Below, piece after piece: positions 33,266-42,817 of a stretch of 42,817 nt of DNA; position 1 is the stretch's first letter; the number at the start of each line of letters is the position of its first letter. Source of the stretch: Sistotremastrum niveocremeum HHB9708 (Eukaryota > Basidiomycota > Agaricomycetes > Sistotremastrales > Sistotremastraceae); the NCBI GenBank assembly GCA_001630475.1, contig KV419477.1:1-42817 (forward strand). Reading direction: 5' to 3'. A program made the position numbers and the translations under genes. Under the pieces are notes generated by a model that was not told the DNA's origin, made no database searches, and saw nothing but the letters and a program-made list of their open reading frames with translations.

Positions 33266-34283
33266 CAATCGTCACTGTGAGTAACAGAGCAGGAACATGA
33301 GAGACGATTTTTGAAGCCTCGCAGACGCGCTCTGGTGCCCCACCTTAGGACTCAGCTGCTCGACGGTGCTAAGACTGAGCTCGAGGTGTTGAAGGCACTC
33401 GCTCAACAACTCTGGGACGAAGGTGCAAAGAAGCGAGTGAATGAGAACTTCACCCGGCCGCTTTCCTCGAGATCGTGATCGAGGAAGGCGGGCGGGAGAA
33501 AAGGTGATGTCTTCAAAGCAACAAGGCATGAAGATGAGGTCCTCACCAGACACAAGACAAGACACTGCTGGTTTCCCAGTCAGCGAAACATCCCGACTGG
33601 CTGCTACCGTAACGGTAGCCACTTCAGGTCGGCTCACCAAATCACCGTCGACAAGCGTTATGGCCCACCCAATGCCGAAGCAAAAGGCGGAACGGTCGTT
33701 TTGACACAAGGATCCTCACGGTGAATGGGTCTGCTCCTGGGCCCGGGAGCAGAGAGCCCACAACCAGCCTTGCGGCTGGTGTGAGAAGGGCCTTGTCCCC
33801 TGACAGACACGATTCATTCTATGACCAGTTTCCCAGTCAATAGAATGTCGCGCTGCCCGCTACCGCAAGGGTAACCACTTCAGGTCGGCTCACCCGTCAC
33901 CGTCGACAAGCGTTATAGCCTGCCCAATGCCGAAGCAGAAGGCAGAACGGTCGTTTTGACACAGGGATCATCACGGTGACGGGGCCTGCTCCTAGGAGCA
34001 GCGAGCCCACAGACAGCCTTGCGACTGCTGCGAGAAGAGGGAGAGCAAGAAAGGACTGGGGAAGTTTCTTGGGGGTGAAATTTACTTATACAGCGTCGTC
34101 AGCTGGGATCAAAATTTCAAAGTACGAAACTCAGCAAGGGCTAGAAAATTACACGCACCCAATCATACATTCTGAGCAATCCGCTGAAAGGGAGAAGACT
34201 GGGTGTTCCAAGAGAAAAGCCGAAAGCAAGTCATCCATAGAGGGTTGGCATCGGAAGCAAGATCGGAATCGGATGTTGCGCTC
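33266..34283 (-). repeat. Repeat family copy E
   Basis: This copy lies in the same orientation as B and D. Its upstream side (about 34100-34290, minus) has CCCAGCTGACGACG at about 34105 and is cut by the TIR element at 34292. The downstream coding-like block reads FLPPAFLDHDLEESGRVK (about 33450-33510, minus), matching LPSALLTHDFERVDWVK of D and LPLSLLIDDREQGEWVK of A. A 145-aa open frame, 33272-33709, overlaps the core and this block in another frame. I treat it as unsupported. Confidence 0.75.
33561..34040 (-). ncRNA. Putative structured RNA, two tandem units (copy E)
   Basis: Clear stems: ACCAGCC-TTGC-GGCTGGT (33763-33780; GCAA loop on the minus strand), GCTACCG-TAA-CGGTAGC (33603-33619), CTGCTCC..GGAGCAG around a GGGCCC palindrome (33731-33752), GCTCCTAGGAGC near 33988, and CCCGTCACCGT pairing with ACGGTGACGGG (about 33893 and 33973). 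ATTCTATGACCAG-TTTC-CCAGTCAATAGAAT lies near 33813-33845 (GAAA on minus). The 33763 stem is a different but fully paired version of GACGGCC/GGTTGTC in copy A, the strongest single covariation I saw. Confidence 0.45.
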
Positions 34284-34291
34284 CCTTCATC

Positions 34292-34730
34292 AGGACCCCC
34301 GTTAATCCCTATAGAGGACGGTGGCGGACCTTAGGGTGGCATGTCCGAATAAAATTTCTACATTCATGTCCGAAGTTGCCCCCGACATCTGGATTTTGGG
34401 CTGAAATGTCCGAAAGCTGCCCCCGACCTCGCAAAAAAGCTCGCCGACGATTCTCACGGGAGGTTACCCGACGCTAGCCGAGCATTATATAATCTAATAT
34501 TTAAATCATTTATATATTCGTTATATATGAGACCAACAACTGGTATGCCTGGGTGTCCGAAAAGTGCCACTGACCTCCGTCCCGACGCACCTCCCCATGT
34601 CCGAGGATGCCTCCGACCTCATGTGGTTGGTGAGCCATTTTGTCCGAATCTACCCCCGACATTATCGTCCCAAAGGCTTCCGGGTTGTCCGAAACTGCCA
34701 CCGTCCTCTATAGGGATTAACGGGGGTCCT
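34292..34730. mobile_element. MITE with 34-bp perfect TIRs and 8-bp target duplication (hAT-like)
   Basis: This 439-bp element has perfect 34-bp inverted ends (34292-34325 and 34697-34730), starting AGGACCCCC. It is flanked by the direct repeat CCTTCATC (34284-34291 and 34731-34738). Eight-bp duplications are typical of hAT transposons, though a hAT end usually starts CAGGG/TAGGG. Inside each half there are several copies of a TGTCCGAA..GCCNCCGACCT motif (near 34345, 34368, 34409, 34554, 34599, 34639 and 34686), probably transposase-binding subterminal repeats. The AT-rich centre (34480-34530) has no coding capacity. It interrupts the flank of repeat E. Intact ends and duplication suggest recent insertion. 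Confidence 0.9.
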
Positions 34731-34739
34731 CCTTCATCC

Positions 34740-37000
34740 AAAACCGTGCTGGTCAATTGAGCTGTCAATTGATCAAGGTGCTGGTGCTCGTTAGCACTCG
34801 TTCCTCCTTATCATGACTTGGTGATTGTCATATATATGGATTATTTAGACTACCTGCTTTTTATTTCCGTTGAATTAGATTTATTCTTGAGGCGTGGTAA
34901 GCTTCAAACGCCCCTTCAGCCGCTGTTCAGCGGTAAAGTGTCATAATCTATCTGAGGTTGACTACTATAGACATGTCCCCAAAACCACACTTACACACAT
35001 ATACTAGGCTGCAAGAATAGCAATAGTCACCCCAACCTTACTAGTAAGATTGTCTCTCGCACCAATCCTGTTCTTTAGTTGTTATTAGATAGATAGAAGA
35101 AACTGTGAATTGAACATAGTATAATGAGATGGAGCAATCAAAGAGAGACGAGTGATCCAACTCGCTGGAGTCAAGGTCAAAATTCTCGCATACTCGTCAA
35201 ATATCGCTTTTCAGCTGGAGTTTACTAGAAGGCGATGACGAGCGATCTGGCCGACCAACTCAACAGTTGCCCTGATGTATACGCAAGCATGTTCTCTAGC
35301 GAAAGAGGGAGGCGTTAGCTTGACATGCATCTGAGGAGTTCAATTCTGACGTATCAGCAATCAAAATGCAAGTGGTAGTAGGAAAGAGACCTGGCAAGGA
35401 ATCTGGCGTTTCTTCCGTTCTTTTGACGCAAAAGAAAATCAGGGTGACCAGTCCGGAGCAAGTCTGGAACTTGAATCATCTCAGGACTGGAACGCCCACT
35501 TTCATCATTGAAGACACGAGTGAATGTAATAACAGAGGGCCGGCATCAAGACAAGCCGGCACAGATTATAGGGCGAACAGAAGAGTCGGAAGGAGTCATG
35601 AACAACGCGTGTCATCCACGGAGCTCATGTTGGTCACAGTCCTGACGCACATGATGAGACTGACGTGACCAGTAAACAGTCAGATCACTTACTTGGAGGT
35701 GAGCAAAGCGATCTCTTTGCCTTCCATAAATCCTCAAAGCGGCTTATAGAATGGATCACGGGTCGGCTCTTCCGCGAGGGCATGAGATGGAGCTCGCGAC
35801 TCGCGATAGTCAAGGAGGTACGCAAACAAGGCTCCTGATAGAGATGTGAATTTGAAACATTGCGGCCGCGGATTACCTCTGGCTTAGCCAGGACATGGGA
35901 TTCGTCGAACGTCGCCGGGGACGTCGAACTCAGCCACAGCTGCTTTAGCAGCCGCTTTCCCTGTGATTGGGCATGTTCGGGGAGTTCTGGTGCTTAGATG
36001 GCAGGCTGCTCGATGGACTGATTTCGCCCGCGAACGGCGTCGAGCAATGTTCGCTGAAGGCTCATATCCGGTGCGAGATATTTTGCTGAATATTCAATGT
36101 AATAAGTATCAGGTGAAAGAGATGGATCTAGAGCTATGGGACTAGCCGGAAAATAGGTGGGATGGTAATCACAATCCACATGCGCCGTCATGGCAAGGAC
36201 GTGAAGGCGTCGTTTAGGCTCTTTCCCAGTGAAGTTCGAGGCACTGCACTTGTGCTCGTGGCATCTATCAGAAGAGTCATACTCTGGTCTGAGGACACGA
36301 GGCAGCAACGTACCCATGAGCTCCGGTATTTCGTCGCAGAATAGAGTTGCCGTCCAGTGCCGTATAACAATTCAGACATCATCCACCTGAATATCTGCTT
36401 TCTCCCGCCATCCTGGTAGTGGATTATAGCTTCAAAGAGACTGCGATTGTCATGCCACTTCAGCGATGTTGATGCACTTAGGCGAAGTCGATCGCGCTAC
36501 GTTGATGCCTTGTGAGTCATGTTTTCTCGGAACTGGAAACACTGTACCGATAAGTGGATGACCATCACAGCTGTTGTAACCACCGACTCCTACCCTGCTA
36601 GATCCTCGTGCTTTCTTCACGCCTTCCTCGCCGCGAAAGACGTGGTTTACGAATCCACCTTGGTCGGGATCCGTGTCTTCATCAGAGGTCGTCAGTTATT
36701 GCTGGTGTTTCAGGATCGCCATTAGAGTTATCAGGATTCCTGACAGTTGACAAAGATGTTGGTTCTATCGTAGCATTTGAACCGTTTCGAACGAGTGATC
36801 AGAGAAACTCCTCGTTAACGCTCCGCTGTACAGTATCTGCGATATTCAAGTAAGGCTTCATTACAACTAGGAGATACGTTCCAAAGGGCTGACACACCTG
36901 AGAATAGTATATCCCTTGATGTACGAGGGCCAATGGCCTACCAATGTCGATGGCTGTCAGTCTAAGGTTTGGGTAGATGGTCGCTCTCTGGGCTGACTAA
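34740..37000. other. No intact gene supported
   Basis: The longest frames (35366-35668 plus, 100 aa; 35994-36317 minus, 107 aa) have no splice chain or motif that I recognise. ATTCTCGCATACTCGT at about 35187 also occurs at about 20012 beside copy B, so a remnant of the inverted-repeat arm may follow copy E as it follows copy B. Splice-like sites (for example GTACGTTGC..CCTCAG on minus near 36280-36310) hint at decayed genes. Confidence 0.3.
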
Positions 37001-38400
37001 GCGAGCTGCTCGTCGTTCCCGCCAAGTTGCTATTGCCAGTGCCACATTTTCAATCCTTTGAGACGCAATCTTCCTCTGCCCTCATAAAGACTCTATGTTC
37101 GACAGTGATGAAGATTACGCTTTTGTGAACAATCGTGCTTGATATCACAATCGATGGCTTTCAGCTGCAGGTCGCGCGTACCCAGCCTGAACGAGAGACA
37201 TCACCTGAGACAGCTTCGTAGACTGATTCACAGTGTCTCTTGAGCGTTAAAGAGCAAGGTACGTTCAATGATATTCATTAATGCGGTACTGGAAAGCTGA
37301 GGTCCCATGATAATTATTCAGGCTGAAGGACTATGGAAGGCTATTGGGCATATGCTTTTATTGGATAGTTGTGGGCTCATTAGGGTCACTTGTTCGCCTT
37401 ACCCCGGATCCCCAATTATATGCATCAATTTATGAGACCACGATCTTTTACAGAAAGGGACAACAAGATTCGCGATGGACGAAACTTTCAAGCTCTCTCC
37501 TGCTCAAAGCCTCGAACCTGATCGATCTGGATCTAGACAGCGGTCAAAATTAGACGTCAAATGGAGTAAAGGCTATACTCAGCATCTTTTAGTCACTTTG
37601 ACAGCTTCCCAGCTTGGAGTTTCCAGTCCGACGCTCTGTACGTCGTGCACAACGAGCTCACAGTGATCTCGACTTCTCGCCGACACTCACGGGGCCTCAC
37701 CCTTCTTTACCCTGTCCCTCGAAGTATCGAAAAGCCATCTGTAACGCAGCCGTCGCAGAAGTAAGCATCCGTCACTGTGCACTTTTTAACTGTCTCACAA
37801 GCGTTTTCACTATCTGTACAGGAGTCTTTCGGTCCTCTCACTTCGGAACAAGGTCCATTGAGCGTTGCAGGGGTATGTACGACTGCTAAGTCCACTTCTG
37901 CGCATTTGCTGATGCGATACTCGCAGTCCCGCTCTCAGACGCAGCTCCTCTACAGACGAGAGTCTCTTCGCAGTGAATATTGAGGTCAGACTTGCTTGCG
38001 GACCGCGACCAAGATTCACCGCGGAAACATGGCGAATCTCGTTGCCATCTTGCTCTTCCTCGCACACATGAGGCCCAAATATACTGCATTCGCATCCATG
38101 GATGCGCGCCATTTTTATTTCGAGAACGAGGTAATCCATTCGTCTCCAACAAAGTGTCTTTGTGATTCTAACGTTATCTTGGTTCATTCTAGATGCTCTT
38201 GCGATCCGTTACCATACCTCGCCAATCTTCGCTGGCCTCAAATTCCACTTTCACTTGTGAATCCAATTTCCGGCCTCGTGAACAAGCTCTCATCAAGGCC
38301 GCAAAGGACACGTCGGTTCATTGTGTATGAATCTTCCAACGCGACCATACACTTAGCTACGTTGGACTCTATCCCTGAGCACCGATAAACGCTGTGCGTT
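37000..38400 (+). pseudogene. Probable decayed spliced gene, unidentified
   Basis: The start, 36995-37030 (GCTGACTAAGCGA..TGCTCGT), resembles 31067-31095 just upstream of F-box gene 2. Further on there are three well-formed introns: 37770-37830 (GTAAGC..TGTACAG), 37872-37925 (GTATGT..GCTGATG..CTCGCAG) and about 38131-38194 (GTAATC..TTCTAACG..TTCTAG). Flanking frames read CPSKYRKAICNAAVAE / ESFGPLTSEQGPLSVAG / SRSQTQLLYRRESLRSEY before a stop. The third intron would join MDARHFYFENE to MLLRSVTIPRQSS. I could not build one continuous protein or a start, so I call it a remnant. No family is recognised. Confidence 0.35.
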
Positions 38401-38801
38401 CAAGCAAACAAGACGGAGGACGAACAGATCATCAGACAGGTCAGCGCTCGTCTGACCAGTTTGCGATTTCAACTAATCATGTTTGTCATCAGATGCATAT
38501 TGAGTCGTTCCGAAGTTCGTTCTTTAGCCCTTTCACGATCAGCGAGATGGATCTTCGTCTACCTCGAAGCCCTCTATACAGCGAATGCTGCAATCGCACA
38601 TTAGGCTGTTTCTTACTTAAGTTCGTCTGGGCGAGGTTAGCGTGTACCTCGACATTCGTAGAAGCAGCAGTGACTAAAGGATTCACTAGGCCAGATAGTG
38701 GACTGAGAGGCAAAAGACGTTTGGCCACCTCCCAGTACAGCGACACGCTTCCCCACGGACTTCAAGATGATGAGCAAGCACGGATCAACCATGAAGTTTG
38801 A
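38394..38801 (+). CDS. Possible hypothetical ORF, 135 aa
   Basis: This open plus-strand frame of 135 codons starts beside the preceding remnant. A second frame of the same stretch (about 38400-38628), TEDEQIIRQVSARLTSLRFQ then LIMFVIRCILSRSEVRSLAL, looks more protein-like (amphipathic helices) and runs into a stop at 38626. Either could be an exon of a broken gene. No start context, splice evidence or family supports a firm call. Confidence 0.2.
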   Translation: MRSSKQDGGRTDHQTGQRSSDQFAISTNHVCHQMHIESFRSSFFSPFTISEMDLRLPRSPLYSECCNRTLGCFLLKFVWARLACTSTFVEAAVTKGFTRPDSGLRGKRRLATSQYSDTLPHGLQDDEQARINHEV

Positions 38802-38809
38802 GAAATTGC

Positions 38810-39390
38810 ATACAAACCTGGGCTCACTCTATCGAAAGTTGGCGTGAATCTAGAGCTGGCTAAGGCTCTACTTGTGTATACAGGCATGTGCTCAGTTTGA
38901 TTTCGACGACTTCATCATCGCCTGATGTAGAATATAGATTCGGAAGTTATCGGGTCCCGTTTGACTCTTCCTTGTCGTCCTGCTCATGCTGATTGGAAGA
39001 CTTAGCAAGGCTTTCGTGATGATTTCACTGCCCCTCACCAAATTCTTGGTGAAGTTTCGGCGGACATCAGCATTGAGCTTTGCATATCGGCCAAGGTGCA
39101 GAAGTGCCACTCAGTTCTTTCTTATCGTCGCATAGTGCACATATTCCAGCTATCAGCTTGCACTATCAAATAGGATTAAATTTAATCGGTATAGCTACAT
39201 GAGAGGGACCATCTCGATGTGAAGAACTGGGATCGCTAGAAAAATTGCTAGAACAATTGATACAAGATACAACATGAAGACTGCGGAATGACAGGTACAG
39301 ATCAAATGATGACTGGAAAGAATGGGTGAAAAAATCATGATGATGATAGTATTGGCGCAGGAACGATAGGAAAATGTGACCTTGACCAAG
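38810..39390. other. 3' flank, nothing recognised
   Basis: AT-richer stretch between the 38-kb remnant and the end of the 807-aa gene. It probably includes the 3' UTR of that minus-strand gene. No gene is supported. Confidence 0.35.
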
Positions 39391-39393
39391 CCG

Positions 39394-42046
39394 TCATATA
39401 CCTCTGCCACGACCCCTGGTAATTCCCCTGGGAGCACCACCTCTGGTTCCTCGATTTGCAGGTCCACCCCTGCCAGCAGCTCCCGCACTCGTTCGGGCCC
39501 GCGTCTGATAACCAACGGCCAAACCATCTTCGCTTTTCGGCTTGGCAGTCGCCGTAGGCAGCTTTGAAGGACCAGGAGCACCTCCCCTCGCCGCAAGCGT
39601 AGCGGCGGTATCTACGCGATCCTCTGCTGATGACTCCGCAGCGGCTGCTTTTTGCTTGCCCTTGGGTGCCGATGGTCCAGCATTTGATTGAGAGGCTGCA
39701 TCAGACGACGACACACCGGGGTTTGCTTTCCCAGAGCCAGAAGGAGTAGGGATACCGCTGGTCTGAGCACCGTGATACAGCGGCTTGTCTTTTGTTGGTG
39801 CAGGTCGAACAGAGGGGTGGGGGATGGTGGTGGAGACGTTAGGATGAACAGGCCGACGAGCTTCAAGTTTTAACGAGGCAGCCTGGAACGTGACATCCTT
39901 GCTTGATTGGCCCCATTCGCGTTGCTTGTCATCCGGAAGATTGTCGACGTCCACCTCCATGCCTGCCGCTGCCACTTCAACTTCGACGACCTCGTCTGTT
40001 ATCACAGGATCATCGGGGCGTGGGGTGTCGCACTGCGCCGACACGGAAAGATTGTCGGAACGAAGGACCTCTTCGTCTTGACCTGACGGACCGTCATTGG
40101 ACGACGATGGCGAAGGTGATTCCGTTCTTCTTACTCGTTTGACCTCCAAAACCTCCTGCTCACCCTCCTCGTTCTCTTCATTAATCTCGCTTAACCTCCT
40201 TTTGCGCGAAAGGTCGAGCCTACCAATTACGGTGGCGGCGGATTGGGTGGCAGACGATGAAGAGGTGACGATGAAGCCATGCGCGCAAGGCTCAGGTATA
40301 ACCGGGGAAGTCTGAACTCCTACTTCGGATGTGGTGACGTTGGAGGGATAAGTTGGAGGAGGAGAGAGTAGGAGATGGGTGGACGATGACGTGACCGGTG
40401 AGGCAGCGGATGAGGCCTGCGACGTGACAGTAACAGACTCTTCATCATCCGCAAACGCATCCTTCAGCCAATCGAGTTCTTCCTGCGAGCGAGAATGATG
40501 AGGGGGTCGGCAGTCATCCCCATCCGCGAGCGCTCTACTGGATAGTAACTGGTCCTCGAGCGCGGCTCGGTTTGTTGGTGTTACTTCGTCCAGAAGACGG
40601 AATAGAGTTGCTCGGCCGATCAGGACGCTCGGGAGTAAATCGAGAAAATGGTTCTGCAACGTAGTCGCATTAGCATAGTAGCCATCGGCGCATTCTGCAA
40701 ATCACGTGACTCACTTCAGCTTGGACTTGCGAGTCCTCGGGATCTGCAATTTCCTAGATTATATTCATATCAGTTATTATTTGACAATGATGAAGCACAT
40801 ATGGACACTCACTGCGACATTTTCCCAAACCATATAAAGAAGATTTGCATTGCAACTGTCACAGCTGCAACCCCACTCCTGAAAAGGGATTCCCTTCCTT
40901 TTGAACTTTGAGGCTATTGGCTCCAAAGCCTGGTCAAGGAATGGTATATAGGCGGAGGTGACGTCGAAATATAAATCCTCAACTAAATGTTGCGGATCCT
41001 CCCAGCGCCGAGCGAGTAGTAGGCCAATAAGTGAGGAGATGGCGTTGTGGTGTTCGTCATGCGTTGCAAGAGTGCGCATAAAGGAGCGTAGGGCTCGGAA
41101 GAGCCAGGCAAGGGGGGTGCTAGGGATGGGATGGTCCGATGGGAAAGCTGAGAGCAAAGCTTCTGTCATGAGAATAAGAAGGCTAAGCCTTCGAGACGTG
41201 GGGGACACTTTCAAATAACCAGATACAAATATCTCGCGAAGCTCATCGTGCACCCGACGAGCCTTCTGCACGTCCGAGTCCTCCTCTTCGGCTCCGTCGA
41301 AGACCCTCATTTCTTCTGCGAGGTGACTGATGGCGACCGGCAGAATCTGATGGCAGCCATTGCTGTCACTCGGCGACAACAACACTGCACTGAGAAACCT
41401 GATCGACGACGTGAGATGTGAGCAATAAAAATGGTGCAATGGAGCGCTTACAACTTCATTGTTTTAGAAAATGCCGGAGACGCTCGTCCCGGGGCTTCGA
41501 ACTGAAGTTGGGTTGTTGCAAGGGTGAGGATCCTGCGCGCAGAATGGATCGCATATTTTGCTGTCGCCTTCGAATTTAGCTCGGCCTTGAGTTGATTCAA
41601 ACTTTCACTCGAAAAGTATATTGAGAGGGGAAGGGGAGGGAGTGAGGGCGGTTCGGAATTCAGCATGACTTCAACTTTTGATAATATTGAGGTTCTTAAA
41701 TACGCCGCCTTGGGGCGCGTTGCTTCTTGGCCCTCGAGCCGTTTGATGCGGTGAATAAGGTCCTTATAATCGGGACCGTCGTCGATGGAAGAAGCGCACC
41801 ACGCCGACAGATCCTTCCAGGCCTCATCCTCGCATTCTGAAGCTGCGGCGGGGAGGTGCTCTGGAAAAGATGGGTATGGGGAGGGGTATGGGGATTGGGA
41901 TGGGGATTGGGATGGGGATTGGGATGGGGATGATGGTGACGATGACGATGACGATGCTGCGAGCTCTGATAGCGAGAGTTTGGGATCCTAGAGAACCATA
42001 GAATGCAATCAGTCGTATCTCAGTACAGCGCGTTCGTACGCACCAT
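39394..42046 (-). CDS. Hypothetical 807-aa protein with Ser/Pro-rich N-terminus and RGG-like tail
   Basis: Five exons in phase: 42046-42044 (just ATG), 41987-41452, 41398-40813, 40753-40715 and 40653-39394. Introns are 56, 53, 59 and 61 bp, all GT..AG (GTGCGT, GTAAGC, GTGAGT, GTGAGT). The N-terminus (residues about 10-45) is Ser-rich with PSQS repeats. Residues 50-400 are mostly helical, with GCSCDSCN (C357, C359, C362) at the end of exon 3. From about 440 the protein is low-complexity, rich in Ser/Pro/Glu, with basic KRRRL- and KRVRR-like patches. The last 36 residues are Gly/Arg-rich (RGG, GRGRG), as in RNA-binding proteins. If the one-codon exon is wrong, a start at 41666 gives 699 aa. Architecture resembles the gene at 7302-9132. 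No family is recognised. Confidence 0.8.
41890..41931. repeat. Minisatellite GGGGATTGGGAT x3.5, coding
   Basis: Three perfect 12-bp units (41890-41901, 41902-41913, 41914-41925) and a partial one. On the minus strand they encode the PSQS repeats near the N-terminus of the 807-aa protein. The plus-strand frame through it (41785-41991, GDWDGDWDGD) is a shadow. Confidence 0.85.
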
Positions 42047-42049
42047 AGC

Positions 42050-42817
42050 GTTAGATACTATGGGATGGGGAGGGGGGAGGGAGGAGGGAGAGGGGATGAA
42101 GTCCGGACGCGAGGGAAGGGTTTTAAACCGTCAGAGAGAAAGGTTGGGACTCCGCTACGTCCAAAAAGAAAAGCCTGGATTGGGATTCGAACATGGACAG
42201 AGCCAGAAATAATATTCGTCCGATTTTGTGAAGAGGGAGATGACATCCGCACTTTGGTGCCTAAAGGAGCGAAAGTTTGTTGGCACAGGGGGTCCTTACA
42301 GATGAAAAGCAAAATGCTGAGTTCATACCTGATTTTTTACGCTCATGATAAGTGACCTGCATCGTCGTCGCGTTCGGCGGCGAGCAAGCTAGCTAGGCTA
42401 GCCGTGATAAGATACGATACCTTCGATCGTCGGGGGTCGGCAGGGACCTCCGAAACTTTAATTTGATTCCGCCCGAAAATTGGCCCGGAAAGGCAATTTC
42501 CATTCACGCGTCATTACCCTGTGCGGACTGACTTGCGAATTCCTGTCCTCCTCCAGGGCAGGAATCCATTCAAGCTCTCTAAAGTTCTCTTCAATGGTTT
42601 TTGATAAACTCAATGTGCAGCTTCGCATCAGACGTCTTCTGGAGAGGTCACGACACGTCGCAGAGAGCAAGAAAAGTAACACAATTTATTGGATTATCGG
42701 TGAGGTCCAAGAATCACAGAACTGAAATGATAGACTGGTGAAATGCGCTGATTAGGATCCCCAGTATTCGAGATCATAGAGCATGCGTTGCTGGCATAGT
42801 ACAGTCCTTATAAGAGG
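42050..42817. other. Upstream region of the 807-aa gene, no further gene seen
   Basis: Holds the presumed promoter and 5' leader of the minus-strand gene. A GGGA-rich strand (42061-42120) lies just upstream of the proposed ATG. Frames are short. A TTCGAA stretch at 42186 is not part of a tRNA. Confidence 0.4.

Noticed and set aside
41785-41991. Acidic GDWD-repeat protein on the plus strand
   Set aside because: It lies opposite the second exon of the 807-aa gene. The repeat is the reverse reading of the PSQS minisatellite.
39394-42046. Mating-type homeodomain protein
   Set aside because: No WFxNxR helix-3 signature was found in this or any other frame of the window.
42175-42200. tRNA-like T-loop (ATTCGAAC / GTTCGAAT)
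   Set aside because: Flanking bases do not form the T-stem, acceptor stem or D-arm on either strand.
1-42817. CRISPR arrays, rRNA genes or telomeric repeats
   Set aside because: No regularly spaced short direct repeats, no rRNA-like sequence and no TTAGGG-type arrays were seen. The 41890 minisatellite is coding.

Overview
The window looks like nuclear DNA of a filamentous basidiomycete (probably a mushroom-forming Agaricomycete). The evidence is short 5' GT..AG 3' introns of 53 to 61 bp with CTNAC-like branch sites, an expanded F-box/LRR-like family, Ser/Pro-rich hypothetical proteins with many introns, and small non-autonomous TIR elements. There are no bacterial-type operons and no CRISPR. 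I could not place the species. This is an accessory, repeat-rich region with few intact genes. Most of the remaining DNA consists of diverged duplicate copies of the same blocks.

Convincing genes: a 571-aa spliced protein with a Cys cluster and Ser-rich NLS-bearing tail (7302-9132, +); two paralogous F-box/LRR-like genes (17087-18589 and 31171-32636, both + with an identically placed intron); a large gene cut by a 100-N assembly gap (24435-26639, -); and an 807-aa protein in five exons with a C-terminal RGG-like tail (39394-42046, -). A decayed F-box copy lies at 23950-24170 (-).

Layout: 1.7-4.5 kb and 13.4-16.9 kb are direct, diverged copies of a decayed minus-strand multi-exon gene. About 4.53-12.62 kb and 18.83-22.83 kb form a large inverted repeat. 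Its left arm is interrupted by a segment of about 4.6 kb (6.9-11.5 kb) carrying the 571-aa gene. Its right arm is interrupted by a 644-bp TA-flanked TIR element. The spacer between the arms holds the second decayed copy and F-box gene 1. A 439-bp TIR element with an 8-bp target duplication lies at 34292-34730.

The most interesting signal is a repeat family (A 11.5-12.6, B 18.8-19.96, C 22.85-23.68, D 27.7-28.6, E 33.3-34.3 kb). Each copy contains two tandem units of about 200 nt. All units fold into the same hairpins, with GNRA and UUCG-type loops, a long-range helix, and compensatory base changes between units and copies. That pattern looks like selection on RNA (or DNA) structure. I do not recognise the family.

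I worked by eye, without alignment or folding software. Repeat boundaries are approximate and identity statements are impressions.
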